A stretch of DNA of 64,000 nt from the NCBI RefSeq assembly GCF_023887685.1, contig NZ_JAMWMR010000012.1, positions 62,001 to 126,000 on the forward strand, read 5' to 3'. The translations under genes and the position numbers were made by a program. The notes below the pieces were generated by a model that ran no database searches, had not been told where the DNA came from, and was given only the letters and a program-made list of their open reading frames with translations. The DNA is from Streptomyces macrolidinus. GTDB lineage: Bacteria; Actinomycetota; Actinomycetes; Streptomycetales; Streptomycetaceae. Below are positions 27,901 to 35,343 of this stretch, in pieces (within the stretch, counting starts at the first letter, position 1; the number at the start of each line of letters is the position of its first letter).

Positions 27901-28008
27901 CTGGGTCATGGGGAAGCCCAGAACGGCCACGGCCGCCGCGGTGAACGCAGCCAGCCGCGCGGAGGTTCTCCGCGCGGCTGGTCTGGAGTGACTCGATGTG
28001 CTGCGCAA
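24931..28008 (-). CDS. Large secreted kelch / carboxypeptidase-regulatory-domain protein
   Basis: About 1025 aa. TTG start at 28008 with GGGAG seven bases upstream, giving a normal signal peptide (basic ARRTSARL, then AAFTAAAVAVLGF). Domains in order: carboxypeptidase-regulatory-like beta-sandwich (about 60-125), a second such domain, a jelly-roll region (SLISPVFDLSDNDSPELSF), a third (VAGTVKDANTGEGVVGATV), a kelch beta-propeller (about 580-855, with repeated GGKLYVVGG and YDPASDSWS), an Ig-like stretch and a final regulatory domain. This matches the non-catalytic part of Streptomyces S8 peptidases, but no Asp-His-Ser triad is seen. Probably an exported adhesion or binding protein. An ATG at 28083 would add 25 residues. 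Confidence 0.75.
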   Translation of the reverse strand: MRSTSSHSRPAARRTSARLAAFTAAAVAVLGFPMTQAAGAAAAPQGTAATASGPEAKQAVGNHGEVTGTVTDGSGKALAGASVVAGSYRAVTDAQGHYNLTIPPGTYDMAAYAYGYKAKKARGVVVDADGTATTDFALDAVPHQTVTGKVTDGSGHGWPLYTKITVSNVPGAPIFTDPYTGEYSVDLPEGDEYTLNFAPVYPGYEPVTKQVAVGDAAQAVNVAAKADPTSDKAPGYEIKRSGPTEHFDSATDAPAGWSVVNADGTTGGWEFGDPHKRGNKTGGSGTFAIVDSDHYGSGKKQDSSLISPVFDLSDNDSPELSFNTDYKNFSNQAGNIDVSTDGGTTWTNVWNRTTVLAGPAHVEVPLTQYAGKPSVQLRFHFTASYGYWWQLDDVFVGKKTYEAVDGGLVAGTVKDANTGEGVVGATVVNTDSPQDKATTAATPDDPALGGSFYWMFTSKTGSHKFTAAKSKYGDVDKTVDVAADSTSKADFSLRAGKLTVTPNSVDKTVGWGGKGTQDLTVKNTGGAPASLTLTEQPGGFTQQVKGGAPLNLVKGDYSPLALGKGQTSNAAPAADAAGDAWQPMPNLPGAVQDNIGAVFGGKVYSGFGFTGSADTNALYAYDPDGGAWTKLASASETREGNPAHGFIGGKLYVVGGWGAGGDPVAKLEVYDPASNSWSTKAPSPKPYAGSGSAVLGGKLYVVGGCTSSCGTKDATVYDPASDSWSNIASYPEPISWQSCGGIDGKLYCAGGNNGTASTKHSYVYDPGTDAWSPVADLPADLWGSAYSVGNGMLLVSSGVTSDSTAITNQGYAFDPGTGSWTALPNANTSVYRTGGASGFYKVGGNPGGSFTPPISAVEVLPGYEQGGDSSDVTWLSTSQESVTVQPGASATVTVTLDASVPEITQPGAYTAALTAKTDTPYANDNINITMHVNPPATWGKYTGTVLGADGKGGTAPLAGATVQIDSWATSYTLRTAKDGTFALWLDTRNNPLTVIVAKDGYQPTVTTVKIKKGVAVTGDFTLKKA

Positions 28009-28329
28009 TGTGTGACTCCCATGCTTGCCGAGCTGGGGTCGACCCGTGCGCTGGTTCTCGGTCGACAGTGGATGGGGTTTCATCCACCGCCGACAACTAA
28101 TGCACCAGGGGCATGTCCTCGACAAGAGGGCCATGTATGGCAGATACCTGACATGGCATGAACCCGCCAACGACATGCGACCAAGATCATAGGCTCCGCC
28201 GTCACAACGTGCTACGGCGTACCCAAAACCGACGGTCACCACTCGGGCTCTTCCTGACGACAGGTCCCATCCTGGCTGTTCCTGACTGTTCCCGGCTCTT
28301 CCTGGCGCTGACCGACGGGAATCCAACGC
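28009..28329. other. 321-nt upstream region of the secreted protein gene
   Basis: No gene is supported. It lies between the kelch-protein start and the hypE stop, with somewhat lower GC than its surroundings. It contains an inverted repeat, GCCATGT (28130-28136) and ACATGGC (28151-28157), that could be an operator. I cannot assign a promoter with confidence. Confidence 0.5.
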
Positions 28330-29406
28330 TCAGCAGATACGCGGGAGTTGCTCCCCCACCGGCAGGTCGACCACCCGGGTGCCCCCCAGGCCGGTGCGGG
28401 CCACCACCATGCCCGGGTGGTCCTCCACCACCTCGCCGATGATCCGGGCCTCCGTTCCCAGAGGGTGTGTCCGCATCGCGTCCAGGACGGCGTCGGCGTG
28501 CTCGCGCGGGACGAACGCCACCAACTTGCCTTCATTGGCTACGTACATGGGGTCCAGGCCCAGCACCGCGCAGGCGTTGGCGACGGCCGGCGGGACGGGG
28601 ACCTCGCGTTCCCTGATGACGACCCCGGTGCCCGAGGCGGCGGCGATCTCGTTCAGCGCGGCGGCCAGACCGCCCCGCGTGGGGTCGCGCAGCACATGCA
28701 GATCCGGTGTGACCGCGAGCATGGTGTCGACCAGTCCGCCGAGGGCCGCGCAGTCGCTCTCGATCTCCACGCCGAACTCCAGCCCCTCCCGGACGCTCAT
28801 GATCGCCACGCCGTGCACACCGATGGCACCGCTGACGATGACGACGTCACCGGGGACGACCCGCTGCGGTCGCAGGTCGACACCGGCCGGAATCAGGCCG
28901 ATTCCGGCCGTGTTGACGTAGACACCGTCGCCGTGCCCGGCCTCCACCACCTTGGTGTCCCCGGTCGCCACCTCGACACCGGCCGCCCGCGCGGCAGCGC
29001 CGAGCGCCTCGGCGACGCGGCTCACCGTCTCCAGTCCGACGCCCTCCTCGAGGATGAATCCGCAGGAGAGATAGGCGGCCCTCGCGCCGCTCATGGCAAG
29101 GTCGTTGACGGTGCCATTGACGGCGAGATCGCCGATGCTGCCGCCGGGGAAGAACAGCGGCCGTACCACGAAGGAGTCGGTGGAGAAGGCCAACCGCACG
29201 CCACCGAGCGCGAGTTGTGCGGCATCGCCCGCCTGCGCGAGCACGGCGCCCCCGTACGCGGGCGCGAAGACGTCCCGTACGAGTTCCGCGGAGAGCATCC
29301 CGCCCCCGCCGTGGCCCATGACGACACGGGACTGCTCGCTCAGCGGAGCCGGACAGGTCCAGGCCGCCGGGTCCAGGGAGGCGGTCAGATCGGTGGTCTC
29401 AGACAA
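28330..29406 (-). CDS. hypE: Hydrogenase maturation protein HypE
   Basis: 358 aa. HypE dehydrates the carbamoyl group delivered by HypF on its C-terminal cysteine to a thiocyanate, the source of the CN ligands of the NiFe site. The C-terminus reads PRIC with the essential terminal Cys358. The ATP-binding PurM/AIR-synthase fold is visible ([34 protein letters not shown]). I assign a TTG start at 29406 (MSETTDLT) with GGGAGG upstream, overlapping the hypD end by 8 nt. Last gene of the hyp cluster. Confidence 0.9.
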   Translation of the reverse strand: MSETTDLTASLDPAAWTCPAPLSEQSRVVMGHGGGGMLSAELVRDVFAPAYGGAVLAQAGDAAQLALGGVRLAFSTDSFVVRPLFFPGGSIGDLAVNGTVNDLAMSGARAAYLSCGFILEEGVGLETVSRVAEALGAAARAAGVEVATGDTKVVEAGHGDGVYVNTAGIGLIPAGVDLRPQRVVPGDVVIVSGAIGVHGVAIMSVREGLEFGVEIESDCAALGGLVDTMLAVTPDLHVLRDPTRGGLAAALNEIAAASGTGVVIREREVPVPPAVANACAVLGLDPMYVANEGKLVAFVPREHADAVLDAMRTHPLGTEARIIGEVVEDHPGMVVARTGLGGTRVVDLPVGEQLPRIC

Positions 29407-30523
29407 CGGGGCTCGCCTCCCGGGGCGTCGGGGTGGTCTCGAGGCGCCGGTAGAGGTAGTACGCGGCGCAGGCGCCCTCGCTGGAGACCATGGTGGCGCC
29501 GAGCGGGGTGCGGGGGGTGCAGAGGGTGCCGAACGCCTCGCACTCGTGCGGCTTGAGCAGGCCCTGAAGCACCTCGCCGCTGCGGCACTCGGCCGGTTCA
29601 CGGGTCTTGATGCCGTCCACCCGGAAGCGGAACTCGGCATCGTACTCACGGTACTCGGCGGACAGCCGCCAGCCGCTGTCCGGGATCACCCCGATCCCGC
29701 GCCAGGCACGGTCGGTGACCTCGAAGACGTCCTCCAGCATGGCCTTGGCCGCCGCGTTGCCCTCGGGCCGTACGGCACGGGGGTAGGCGTTGTCGACGGT
29801 GTGCTCACCGCGCTCCAGTTGGGCCACGGTCCGCCGTACGCCTTCGAGGATGTCGAGGGGCTCGAACCCGGTCACCACGATCGGGACACCGAAGCGCTCG
29901 GCCAGCTCGGGGTACTCCCCCACGCCCATCACGCTGCACACATGCCCGGCCGCCAGGAAGCCCTGGACCCGGCAGTCCGGCGAGCGCATGATCGCCTCGA
30001 TGGCGGGCGGCACCCGCACATGGGAGACCAGCAGACTGAAGTTCTCGATGCCCAGCTTGCGGGCCTGGTACACCGTCATGGCGTTGGGCGGCGCGGTCGT
30101 CTCGAAGCCGATACCGAAGAACACCACCTGCCGGTCGGGGTGTTGCCGCGCGAGCCGCAGGGCGTCCAGCGGCGAGTAGACCACGCGTACGTCGCCGCCC
30201 GCCCCGCGCACCTGGAACAGGTCCCGTCCCGTGCCGGGCACCCGGAGCATGTCGCCGAAGGAGCAGAAGATCACCTCCGGGCGGGAGGCGATCTCCAGCG
30301 CCTTGTCGATGACCTCCAACGGGGTCACACACACCGGACAGCCGGGCCCATGGATCAACTCCACCTCCGTCGGCAGCAGTTGGTCGATGCCATGGCGGAT
30401 GATGCTGTGCGTCTGTCCGCCGCAGACCTCCATCAGCGCCCAGGGCCGGGTCACCGTGGCATGGATGTCGTCCAGGAGCCGGCGCGCCAGCTCCGGGTCC
30501 TGGAACTCGTCGATGTACTTCAC
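29399..30523 (-). CDS. hypD: Hydrogenase maturation protein HypD
   Basis: 374 aa iron-sulfur scaffold on which Fe(CN)2CO is assembled with HypC. Signature cysteines are present in [22 protein letters not shown], and the C-terminal cluster region ([20 protein letters not shown]). GTG start at 30523; its GTGA overlaps the hypC stop by 4 nt, so translation is coupled. Confidence 0.93.
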   Translation of the reverse strand: MKYIDEFQDPELARRLLDDIHATVTRPWALMEVCGGQTHSIIRHGIDQLLPTEVELIHGPGCPVCVTPLEVIDKALEIASRPEVIFCSFGDMLRVPGTGRDLFQVRGAGGDVRVVYSPLDALRLARQHPDRQVVFFGIGFETTAPPNAMTVYQARKLGIENFSLLVSHVRVPPAIEAIMRSPDCRVQGFLAAGHVCSVMGVGEYPELAERFGVPIVVTGFEPLDILEGVRRTVAQLERGEHTVDNAYPRAVRPEGNAAAKAMLEDVFEVTDRAWRGIGVIPDSGWRLSAEYREYDAEFRFRVDGIKTREPAECRSGEVLQGLLKPHECEAFGTLCTPRTPLGATMVSSEGACAAYYLYRRLETTPTPREASPVV

Positions 30524-30828
30524 TTGCGTACCTCCTCGGCCGCGGGCGGGAGCCCTCCCCCGGCCTCGGCGGCCTGCTCCCAGGGGTCGCCGAACTCCTC
30601 CTGCAACAGGCCGAGGTTCTCGAAGAGTTCGAGCGTCTGCCGCGCCGACTCCTCGTCCAGGCGCTGGAGCGCGAAGCCGACGTGGACGATGGCGTACTCA
30701 CCCACCTTCAGGTCGGGCAGGTACTCCAGGCACACCTCCTTGACCACACCGCCGAAGTCGACGGTGGCCATCCGGGTGCCGTCACGTTCCTCGATCTCCA
30801 GCACTCTGCCGGGTACCGCCAGGCACAT
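30520..30828 (-). CDS. hypC: Hydrogenase maturation chaperone HypC
   Basis: 102 aa. HypC binds the iron precursor through its N-terminal cysteine and delivers it to the large subunit. [12 protein letters not shown] carries the essential Cys2 after Met removal. The C-terminal ~25 residues ([22 protein letters not shown]) extend beyond the usual 75-90 aa. ATG at 30828 after GAGGAG. Coupled to hypD by a GTGA overlap, 31 nt after hypF. Confidence 0.92.
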   Translation of the reverse strand: MCLAVPGRVLEIEERDGTRMATVDFGGVVKEVCLEYLPDLKVGEYAIVHVGFALQRLDEESARQTLELFENLGLLQEEFGDPWEQAAEAGGGLPPAAEEVRK

Positions 30829-30859
30829 GGGCCTCTCCTCGCTGTGGGGGTGGGGTCGA

Positions 30860-33247
30860 TCAGGGACGTTCGCCGTTCTCCTCGGCCCGCGCGGCCACCA
30901 TGAGCTGGCCGAGCGCCAGACCGCCGTCACCCGGCGGCACCAGGTGGTGGCGCAGCACGGTGAAGCCGTCCGCTTCGAGCGCCCGCGAACAGCCTGAAGA
31001 GAGCAGGGAGTTGAGGAAGACACCGCCGGTCAGGGCGACGGTGTCGAGGCCGTGTCGCTCGCGCGCCAGGACGCAGAGGCGGTGGACGAGGCCGGTGACG
31101 GCCCGGTGGAAGCGGGCCGCGATCAAGGCCGGTCCCACGCCTGCGCGCAGGTCGTCGACGACGGCCGCGAGCACCGGTGCCGGATCCGCCTGGACCGGCC
31201 CGCCGCCCGGCCGCGCGGGCCGCAGGGCGAAGGCGTAGGCCGTGGTGTCGTCGGCCGGTGCCCGCAGCGCGGCGGCCTCCAGCTCGACGGCGGCCTGGGC
31301 CTCGTACCCGGCGCGCTGGCACACGCCCGCGAGCGAGGACACGGCGTCGAAGAGCCGCCCCATGCTGGAGGTGGGCACACAGTTCAGGTTCCGCTCCAAC
31401 TGCCGTTCCAGTACGCGGAGTTCGTCGGGCGGGCAGGCGGCCGTACAGGCGAGCCGGTCCGACCGGTCGAGCCCGGCCGCCCGCAGGTGTGCGAGCGCCA
31501 TGCGGTAGGGCCGCTGCACCGCGGCGTCACTGCCGGGCAGCGGCACATACGCGAGATGCCCGAACCGGGTGAAGCCGTCGTAGTCGGCGAGCAGGACCTC
31601 CCCGCCCCACACCGCCCCGTCGTCCCCGTAGCCCGTGCCGTCGAAGGCGACGCCGATCACCGGCCGGCTGCCGTCTCGTCCGTTCTCCGCCATCGCGGCG
31701 GCGACATGCGCGTGATGATGCTGGACCTGGACGACGGGCCTGCCTGCGGCGTTGCGGACGGCCCACCGGGCGGAGCGATAGCCGGGATGCCGGTCGGCCA
31801 CCAGCATCTCCGGCCGCACCGGGGTGATCGACTCCAGGTGGGCCGCGGCCCGCTCGAAGGCCCGCTGGGTGGCGAGGTCGTCCATGTCGCCGATGTGGGC
31901 GGACAGCCAGGCCCGGCGGCCCTCCCCGAGACAGAGGACGCTCTTGAGGTCCCCGCCGACCGCGAGGGCCGCCCGCACCGACACCGGAAGCGTCACCGGC
32001 AGCGGCGCCCAGCCACGGGCACGGCGCACGATCAGCGGCTCGCCGTCGCACACGCGCACCACCGAGTCGTCGCACGGCACATGGATCGGCCGGTCGTGCG
32101 TGAGCCAGGCGTCGGCGAGGTGCGCGAGCCTCGACAGGGCCTCCTCGTCGTCGGTGACGAGCGGCTCGCCGGAGACGTTGCCACTGGTCATGACGAGCAG
32201 CCGGGGGCCTTCGGCATCCCCGGGGAGACCGAGGAGGAGATGGTGCAGGGGCGTGTACGGCAGCATGACGCCGAGGTCGGGGCTGCCGGGGGCGACGGCC
32301 TCGGCGGGCCGCAGGGCCCCCGGCGCGGTGCGGCGGCGCAGCAGCACGATGGGCCGGGTGCCGCCGGTGAGGAGACTCCGTTCCGTCGGGCCGAGCCGGA
32401 CCAGGTGCTCGATGTCGTCGACGCCGCGGGCCATGACGGCGAACGGCTTGTCCCCTCTCCCCTTCCTGTGTCGCAGCAACGCGACGGCGGCGGGGTCGGT
32501 GGCGTCGCACGCCAGGTGATAGCCGCCGAGCCCCTTGACGGCCACGATCGCTCCGTCCGCCAGCAGCGCGCGGGCCTCGGCGACCGGATCCGCGGTGGCG
32601 ACCGGCCGCGGCGGGCCGTCGCCGTCCGGTCGGCGCAGGAGCAGTCGGAGCCGGGGGCCGCAGGCCGGGCAGGCGACCGGCTGTGCGTGGAAGCGGCGGT
32701 CGGCCGGATCGGCGTACTCGCGGGCGCAGTCGGGGCACATCGGGAAGCCCGCCATGGTGGTGTGCGGCCGGTCGTAGGGCAGACCGGTGACGATCGTGAA
32801 CCGCGGGCCGCAGTGGGTGCAGTTGACGAAGGGGTGGCGGTGGCGCCGGTCGGCGGGGTCGGCCAGTTCGCTCAGGCACGCGGCGCAGGTGGCGGTGTCC
32901 GGCGGGATCGACGTCCCGGCCGGGCCGCCCGTGCGGGAGGCGAGGATGGTGAAGGCGGTGTCGCCGGTGGCGGGCATCTCCTCGTACCGCACGTCCTCCA
33001 CGCGGGCCAGCGGTGGCGCGTCGAGCGCGATCCGGTCGCAGAACCGGGCGACCGCCTCGGGGTCCCCCTCGACCTCGGCGAGGACGCCTTCGGGGGTGTT
33101 CGTCACCTGTCCGCTCAGGCCCAGGCCGGTGGCGAGAGCGTGCAGATACGGCCGGAAGCCGACCCCCTGCACCACACCGTGGACGCTGACCTTGCGGCGC
33201 AGGGGTGCCGGAGCGGCGACGGCCCTCGGGGGCGGCGGGCCGCTCAC
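30860..33247 (-). CDS. hypF: Carbamoyltransferase HypF
   Basis: 795 aa, the full length. N-terminal acylphosphatase domain (VHGVVQGVGFRPYLHAL), two zinc fingers (CAACLSEL...CTHC and CPDCAREY...CPAC), a YrdC-like domain (VKGLGGYHLACDA) and a Kae1-like carbamoyltransferase domain with QHHHAHVAAAMAENG. It activates carbamoyl-phosphate and transfers the carbamoyl group to HypE. GTG start at 33247 overlapping the hypB stop (GTGA). Confidence 0.95.
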   Translation of the reverse strand: MSGPPPPRAVAAPAPLRRKVSVHGVVQGVGFRPYLHALATGLGLSGQVTNTPEGVLAEVEGDPEAVARFCDRIALDAPPLARVEDVRYEEMPATGDTAFTILASRTGGPAGTSIPPDTATCAACLSELADPADRRHRHPFVNCTHCGPRFTIVTGLPYDRPHTTMAGFPMCPDCAREYADPADRRFHAQPVACPACGPRLRLLLRRPDGDGPPRPVATADPVAEARALLADGAIVAVKGLGGYHLACDATDPAAVALLRHRKGRGDKPFAVMARGVDDIEHLVRLGPTERSLLTGGTRPIVLLRRRTAPGALRPAEAVAPGSPDLGVMLPYTPLHHLLLGLPGDAEGPRLLVMTSGNVSGEPLVTDDEEALSRLAHLADAWLTHDRPIHVPCDDSVVRVCDGEPLIVRRARGWAPLPVTLPVSVRAALAVGGDLKSVLCLGEGRRAWLSAHIGDMDDLATQRAFERAAAHLESITPVRPEMLVADRHPGYRSARWAVRNAAGRPVVQVQHHHAHVAAAMAENGRDGSRPVIGVAFDGTGYGDDGAVWGGEVLLADYDGFTRFGHLAYVPLPGSDAAVQRPYRMALAHLRAAGLDRSDRLACTAACPPDELRVLERQLERNLNCVPTSSMGRLFDAVSSLAGVCQRAGYEAQAAVELEAAALRAPADDTTAYAFALRPARPGGGPVQADPAPVLAAVVDDLRAGVGPALIAARFHRAVTGLVHRLCVLARERHGLDTVALTGGVFLNSLLSSGCSRALEADGFTVLRHHLVPPGDGGLALGQLMVAARAEENGERP

Positions 33248-33993
33248 GAGCCGGACGGGGCCATGGCGCCGGTGCCGTCCGCGTGGTCATGGGTGTGCCG
33301 GTGCGGCCGTCGGGCCATGACCGGGGTGTGCACGGGGGCGCCGTCCGCGGCGGCCAGCGCCCGGTCCAGCAGGGCGCCGACGCCGACGCCCGCGCGAGCC
33401 GAGGTCAGCAGCACCTCCACCCCGGGGTTGACCTGCTCGACGTTCGCGCGGAACGTCGCCTCGTCGAAGGCGACGGCCTCGGCGATGTCGGTCTTGGTGA
33501 CCACGACCAGATGGGCGAGTCCGAAGGCGGTGGGGTACTTCAGCGGCTTGTCCTCGCCCTCCGTCACGGAGGCGAGGACGACGCGCAGGGTCTCCCCGAG
33601 GTCGTACGAGGCCGGGCAGACGAGGTTGCCGACGTTCTCCACGAACAGCAGCCGAGCGGCGCCGGGCGGCCAGCCGTCCAGATGGCGGCCGAGCATGTCG
33701 GCCTCCAGATGGCACAGCCCGTCGGTGAGGATCTGCTTGACCGGAACGCCCGAACGCGCCAGCCGCGTCGCGTCGTTCTCCGTGGCGAGGTCGGCGGTCA
33801 GCGCGGCGACCGGCACGGATCGCTCGCGCGCGAGGACGAGTTCGCGTTCCAGCAGGGCGGTCTTGCCGCTGCCGGGACTGGAGAGCAGATTGACGACCGC
33901 GGTGCCGCGAGCCGCCAGTTCCGCGCGCAGGGTGTACGCGCTCTGTTCGTTCTTGGCGAGTACGGCCTGCTGGAGGTCGACCACTCGGCACAT
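33244..33993 (-). CDS. hypB: Hydrogenase nickel-insertion GTPase HypB
   Basis: 249 aa. SIMIBI GTPase with P-loop SSPGSGKT (near 38-45), ENVGNLVCP and VVTKTDIAEA (NKxD equivalent). With HypA it loads Ni into the large subunit. The C-terminus carries a His/Asp-rich tail (RRPHRHTHDHADG), whereas nickel-storage histidines are usually near the N-terminus in this family. ATG at 33993, 3 nt after the hypA stop. Confidence 0.93.
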   Translation of the reverse strand: MCRVVDLQQAVLAKNEQSAYTLRAELAARGTAVVNLLSSPGSGKTALLERELVLARERSVPVAALTADLATENDATRLARSGVPVKQILTDGLCHLEADMLGRHLDGWPPGAARLLFVENVGNLVCPASYDLGETLRVVLASVTEGEDKPLKYPTAFGLAHLVVVTKTDIAEAVAFDEATFRANVEQVNPGVEVLLTSARAGVGVGALLDRALAAADGAPVHTPVMARRPHRHTHDHADGTGAMAPSGS

Positions 33994-33996
33994 GGT

Positions 33997-34392
33997 TCAG
34001 CGCTCCTCGGGGATCGGTTCGCGGGTGGCCGCGTGCGCCGGGCCGTCCTCCCAGTGCACGCTGACGATCTGTAGTTCACGGCCCGCCAGCAGGTCGGTGG
34101 TGCCCGCGCCGCAGCGCGGGCAGCTCAGCAGGGGCGGCATGCCGACGAGCCACTCGTGGGCGCACGGGGCGCAGCGGGCCCGGCCCGGCACCGCTTCGGT
34201 GACCAGCTCGGCGCCCGCCAACACCGTTCCGGCGCAGGCGAGTTCGAAGCAGAAGGACAGGGCGTCGGGGACGACACCGGCCAGTTCGCCCACCTGGAGC
34301 CGTACCGAGCGCACCGCGGTGACGTCCCCTGCTCGTTCGGCGGCTTCCTCCACCTGGCCGACCACGGCCAGTGCGATGGACATCTCGTGCAT
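33997..34392 (-). CDS. hypA: Hydrogenase nickel metallochaperone HypA
   Basis: 131 aa. Starts MHEMS, whose MHE supplies the nickel site, and has a zinc site of Cys74-Cys77 (CAPC) and Cys91-Cys94 (CPRC). Slightly longer than the usual ~115 aa. First gene of the hypABFCDE run; the order with F before CDE is common in actinobacteria. ATG at 34392 follows a GAGACCGAT sequence. Confidence 0.92.
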   Translation of the reverse strand: MHEMSIALAVVGQVEEAAERAGDVTAVRSVRLQVGELAGVVPDALSFCFELACAGTVLAGAELVTEAVPGRARCAPCAHEWLVGMPPLLSCPRCGAGTTDLLAGRELQIVSVHWEDGPAHAATREPIPEER

Positions 34393-34558
34393 CGGTCTCC
34401 GTCCCGGCGAGACGTCTGGGGCGGGGCGTGGGTACGCAGCCGCCGACGACCATTAGAGGTGAGGCGCCGGAGGCCGAGGGACCGGCGCGCCGTCGCCGTC
34501 CGGCCGCGTCCGCCGTTCGTCGCAACGGCACGGCGCCGTCGCGCGCGCCCGCGGAGCG

Positions 34559-34678
34559 TCACATCCTGCGGATCCGCAGATAGCGCAGGATGTCGGGCAT
34601 GGTCTGCGCGACGAGGGCGGCCACGGCACCGACTGCCAGACCGCCGAGGATGTTCCTCGACAGGGTGCCTCGCCTCAC
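34559..34678 (-). CDS. 39-aa membrane peptide (DUF6893-like)
   Basis: A very short protein with one transmembrane helix (ILGGLAVGAVAALVAQ) and a basic, conserved-looking C-terminus (MPDILRYLRIRRM). It resembles the DUF6893 small-protein family, which I recall from actinobacteria. It lies between the maturation protease and hypA genes on the same strand. GTG at 34678 is my choice; GTG 34681, 34687 or an upstream start are possible. The open frame continues upstream through the 15-bp repeat array, but the RSRD-rich extension this gives is unlikely to be real. Function unknown. Confidence 0.55.
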   Translation of the reverse strand: MRRGTLSRNILGGLAVGAVAALVAQTMPDILRYLRIRRM

Positions 34679-34725
34679 CACCCTCACTTCGCGGACCCGG
34701 GGGGCACGGATGGCGGCGCGACTCC

Positions 34726-34818
34726 TTACGTCGCGGCTCGTTACGTCGCGGCTCGTTACGTCGCGGCTCCTCAGGTCGCGGCTTCTCAACAAGTCGCGGC
34801 TTCTCAGGTCGCGGTTCC
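34726..34818. repeat. Degenerate 15-bp tandem repeats after the maturation protease gene
   Basis: TTACGTCGCGGCTCG at 34726-34740 and 34741-34755, then 34756-34770 with one change, followed by diverged copies with the core GTCGCGG (34771-34785, about 34786-34803, 34804-34818). The array overlaps the last codons of the protease gene and fills the gap to the 39-aa peptide gene. Confidence 0.85.
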
Positions 34819-35343
34819 GGGAACCGCAGACGTCGGCTCGGGTTCGGGGGGTTCGTCGCTCCACAGCATCTCCTCGATCAGTCGGACGGCCTCGGGTACG
34901 GCGGCGGACACCTGTGGGCTGAGGCCGATGCCCTCGTCCAGCGAGGCCGGTTCGCACCCCACGACGAGCGTGCGCCGCGGTGGCTCTCCCCCGGTCTGGG
35001 CGCAGAGCGTGCCCAGCAGGGCGAGGACGGCGTCGGGGGTCATCCGGTGGCCGTCCAGCGGGGCGCCCGGTGTCCCGGTCCCGGCGGTGTCGGGTTCGAG
35101 CACATAGAGGGTGCCGGGTTCCTCGCCCCGTACGGTGGTGTCCACCAGGATCAACGTGTCGTAGCCGTCGAGGAGTTGGTACGCGAGGTGCACTCCTCGT
35201 ACCCCGATGTCCACGACCTCGGCCCGGTCGGGTCGCGGGCGCGCGGCCAGGGCGCGTGCGGTCTCCACGCCGAAGCCGTCGTCGCCGAGGAAGATGTTGC
35301 CGATCCCGGCGACGAGGACGCCGCCGCTCGCGGGTGGGCTCAT
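34804..35343 (-). CDS. Hydrogenase maturation protease
   Basis: 179 aa, HyaD/HupD family endopeptidase that removes the C-terminal peptide of the large subunit once nickel is in place. VAGIGNIFLGDDGFGVE, ILVDTTVRGEEPG and DGHRMTPDAVLALLG carry the acidic and His residues that probe nickel. ATG at 35343 overlaps the upstream stop (ATGA). Its expected target is the 23-residue tail of the large subunit encoded at 38618. Confidence 0.9.
   Translation of the reverse strand: MSPPASGGVLVAGIGNIFLGDDGFGVETARALAARPRPDRAEVVDIGVRGVHLAYQLLDGYDTLILVDTTVRGEEPGTLYVLEPDTAGTGTPGAPLDGHRMTPDAVLALLGTLCAQTGGEPPRRTLVVGCEPASLDEGIGLSPQVSAAVPEAVRLIEEMLWSDEPPEPEPTSAVPGTAT

Noticed and set aside
24910..28161. 1083-codon plus-strand open frame opposite the kelch-protein gene
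   Set aside because: Antisense to a clear multidomain secreted protein. No domain and a composition typical of shadow frames.
31052..34456. 1134-codon open frame on the plus strand across the hyp genes
   Set aside because: Antisense to hypF, hypB and hypA, which match known families in full. The frame is Gly/Arg/Val-rich low-complexity, a by-product of GC-rich third positions.
34559..34957. 132-aa protein with RSRD repeats as the true form of the 39-aa peptide
   Set aside because: The extension is encoded by the 15-bp array, overlaps the protease gene out of frame and has no plausible ribosome site. Only the C-terminal 39 residues look protein-like.
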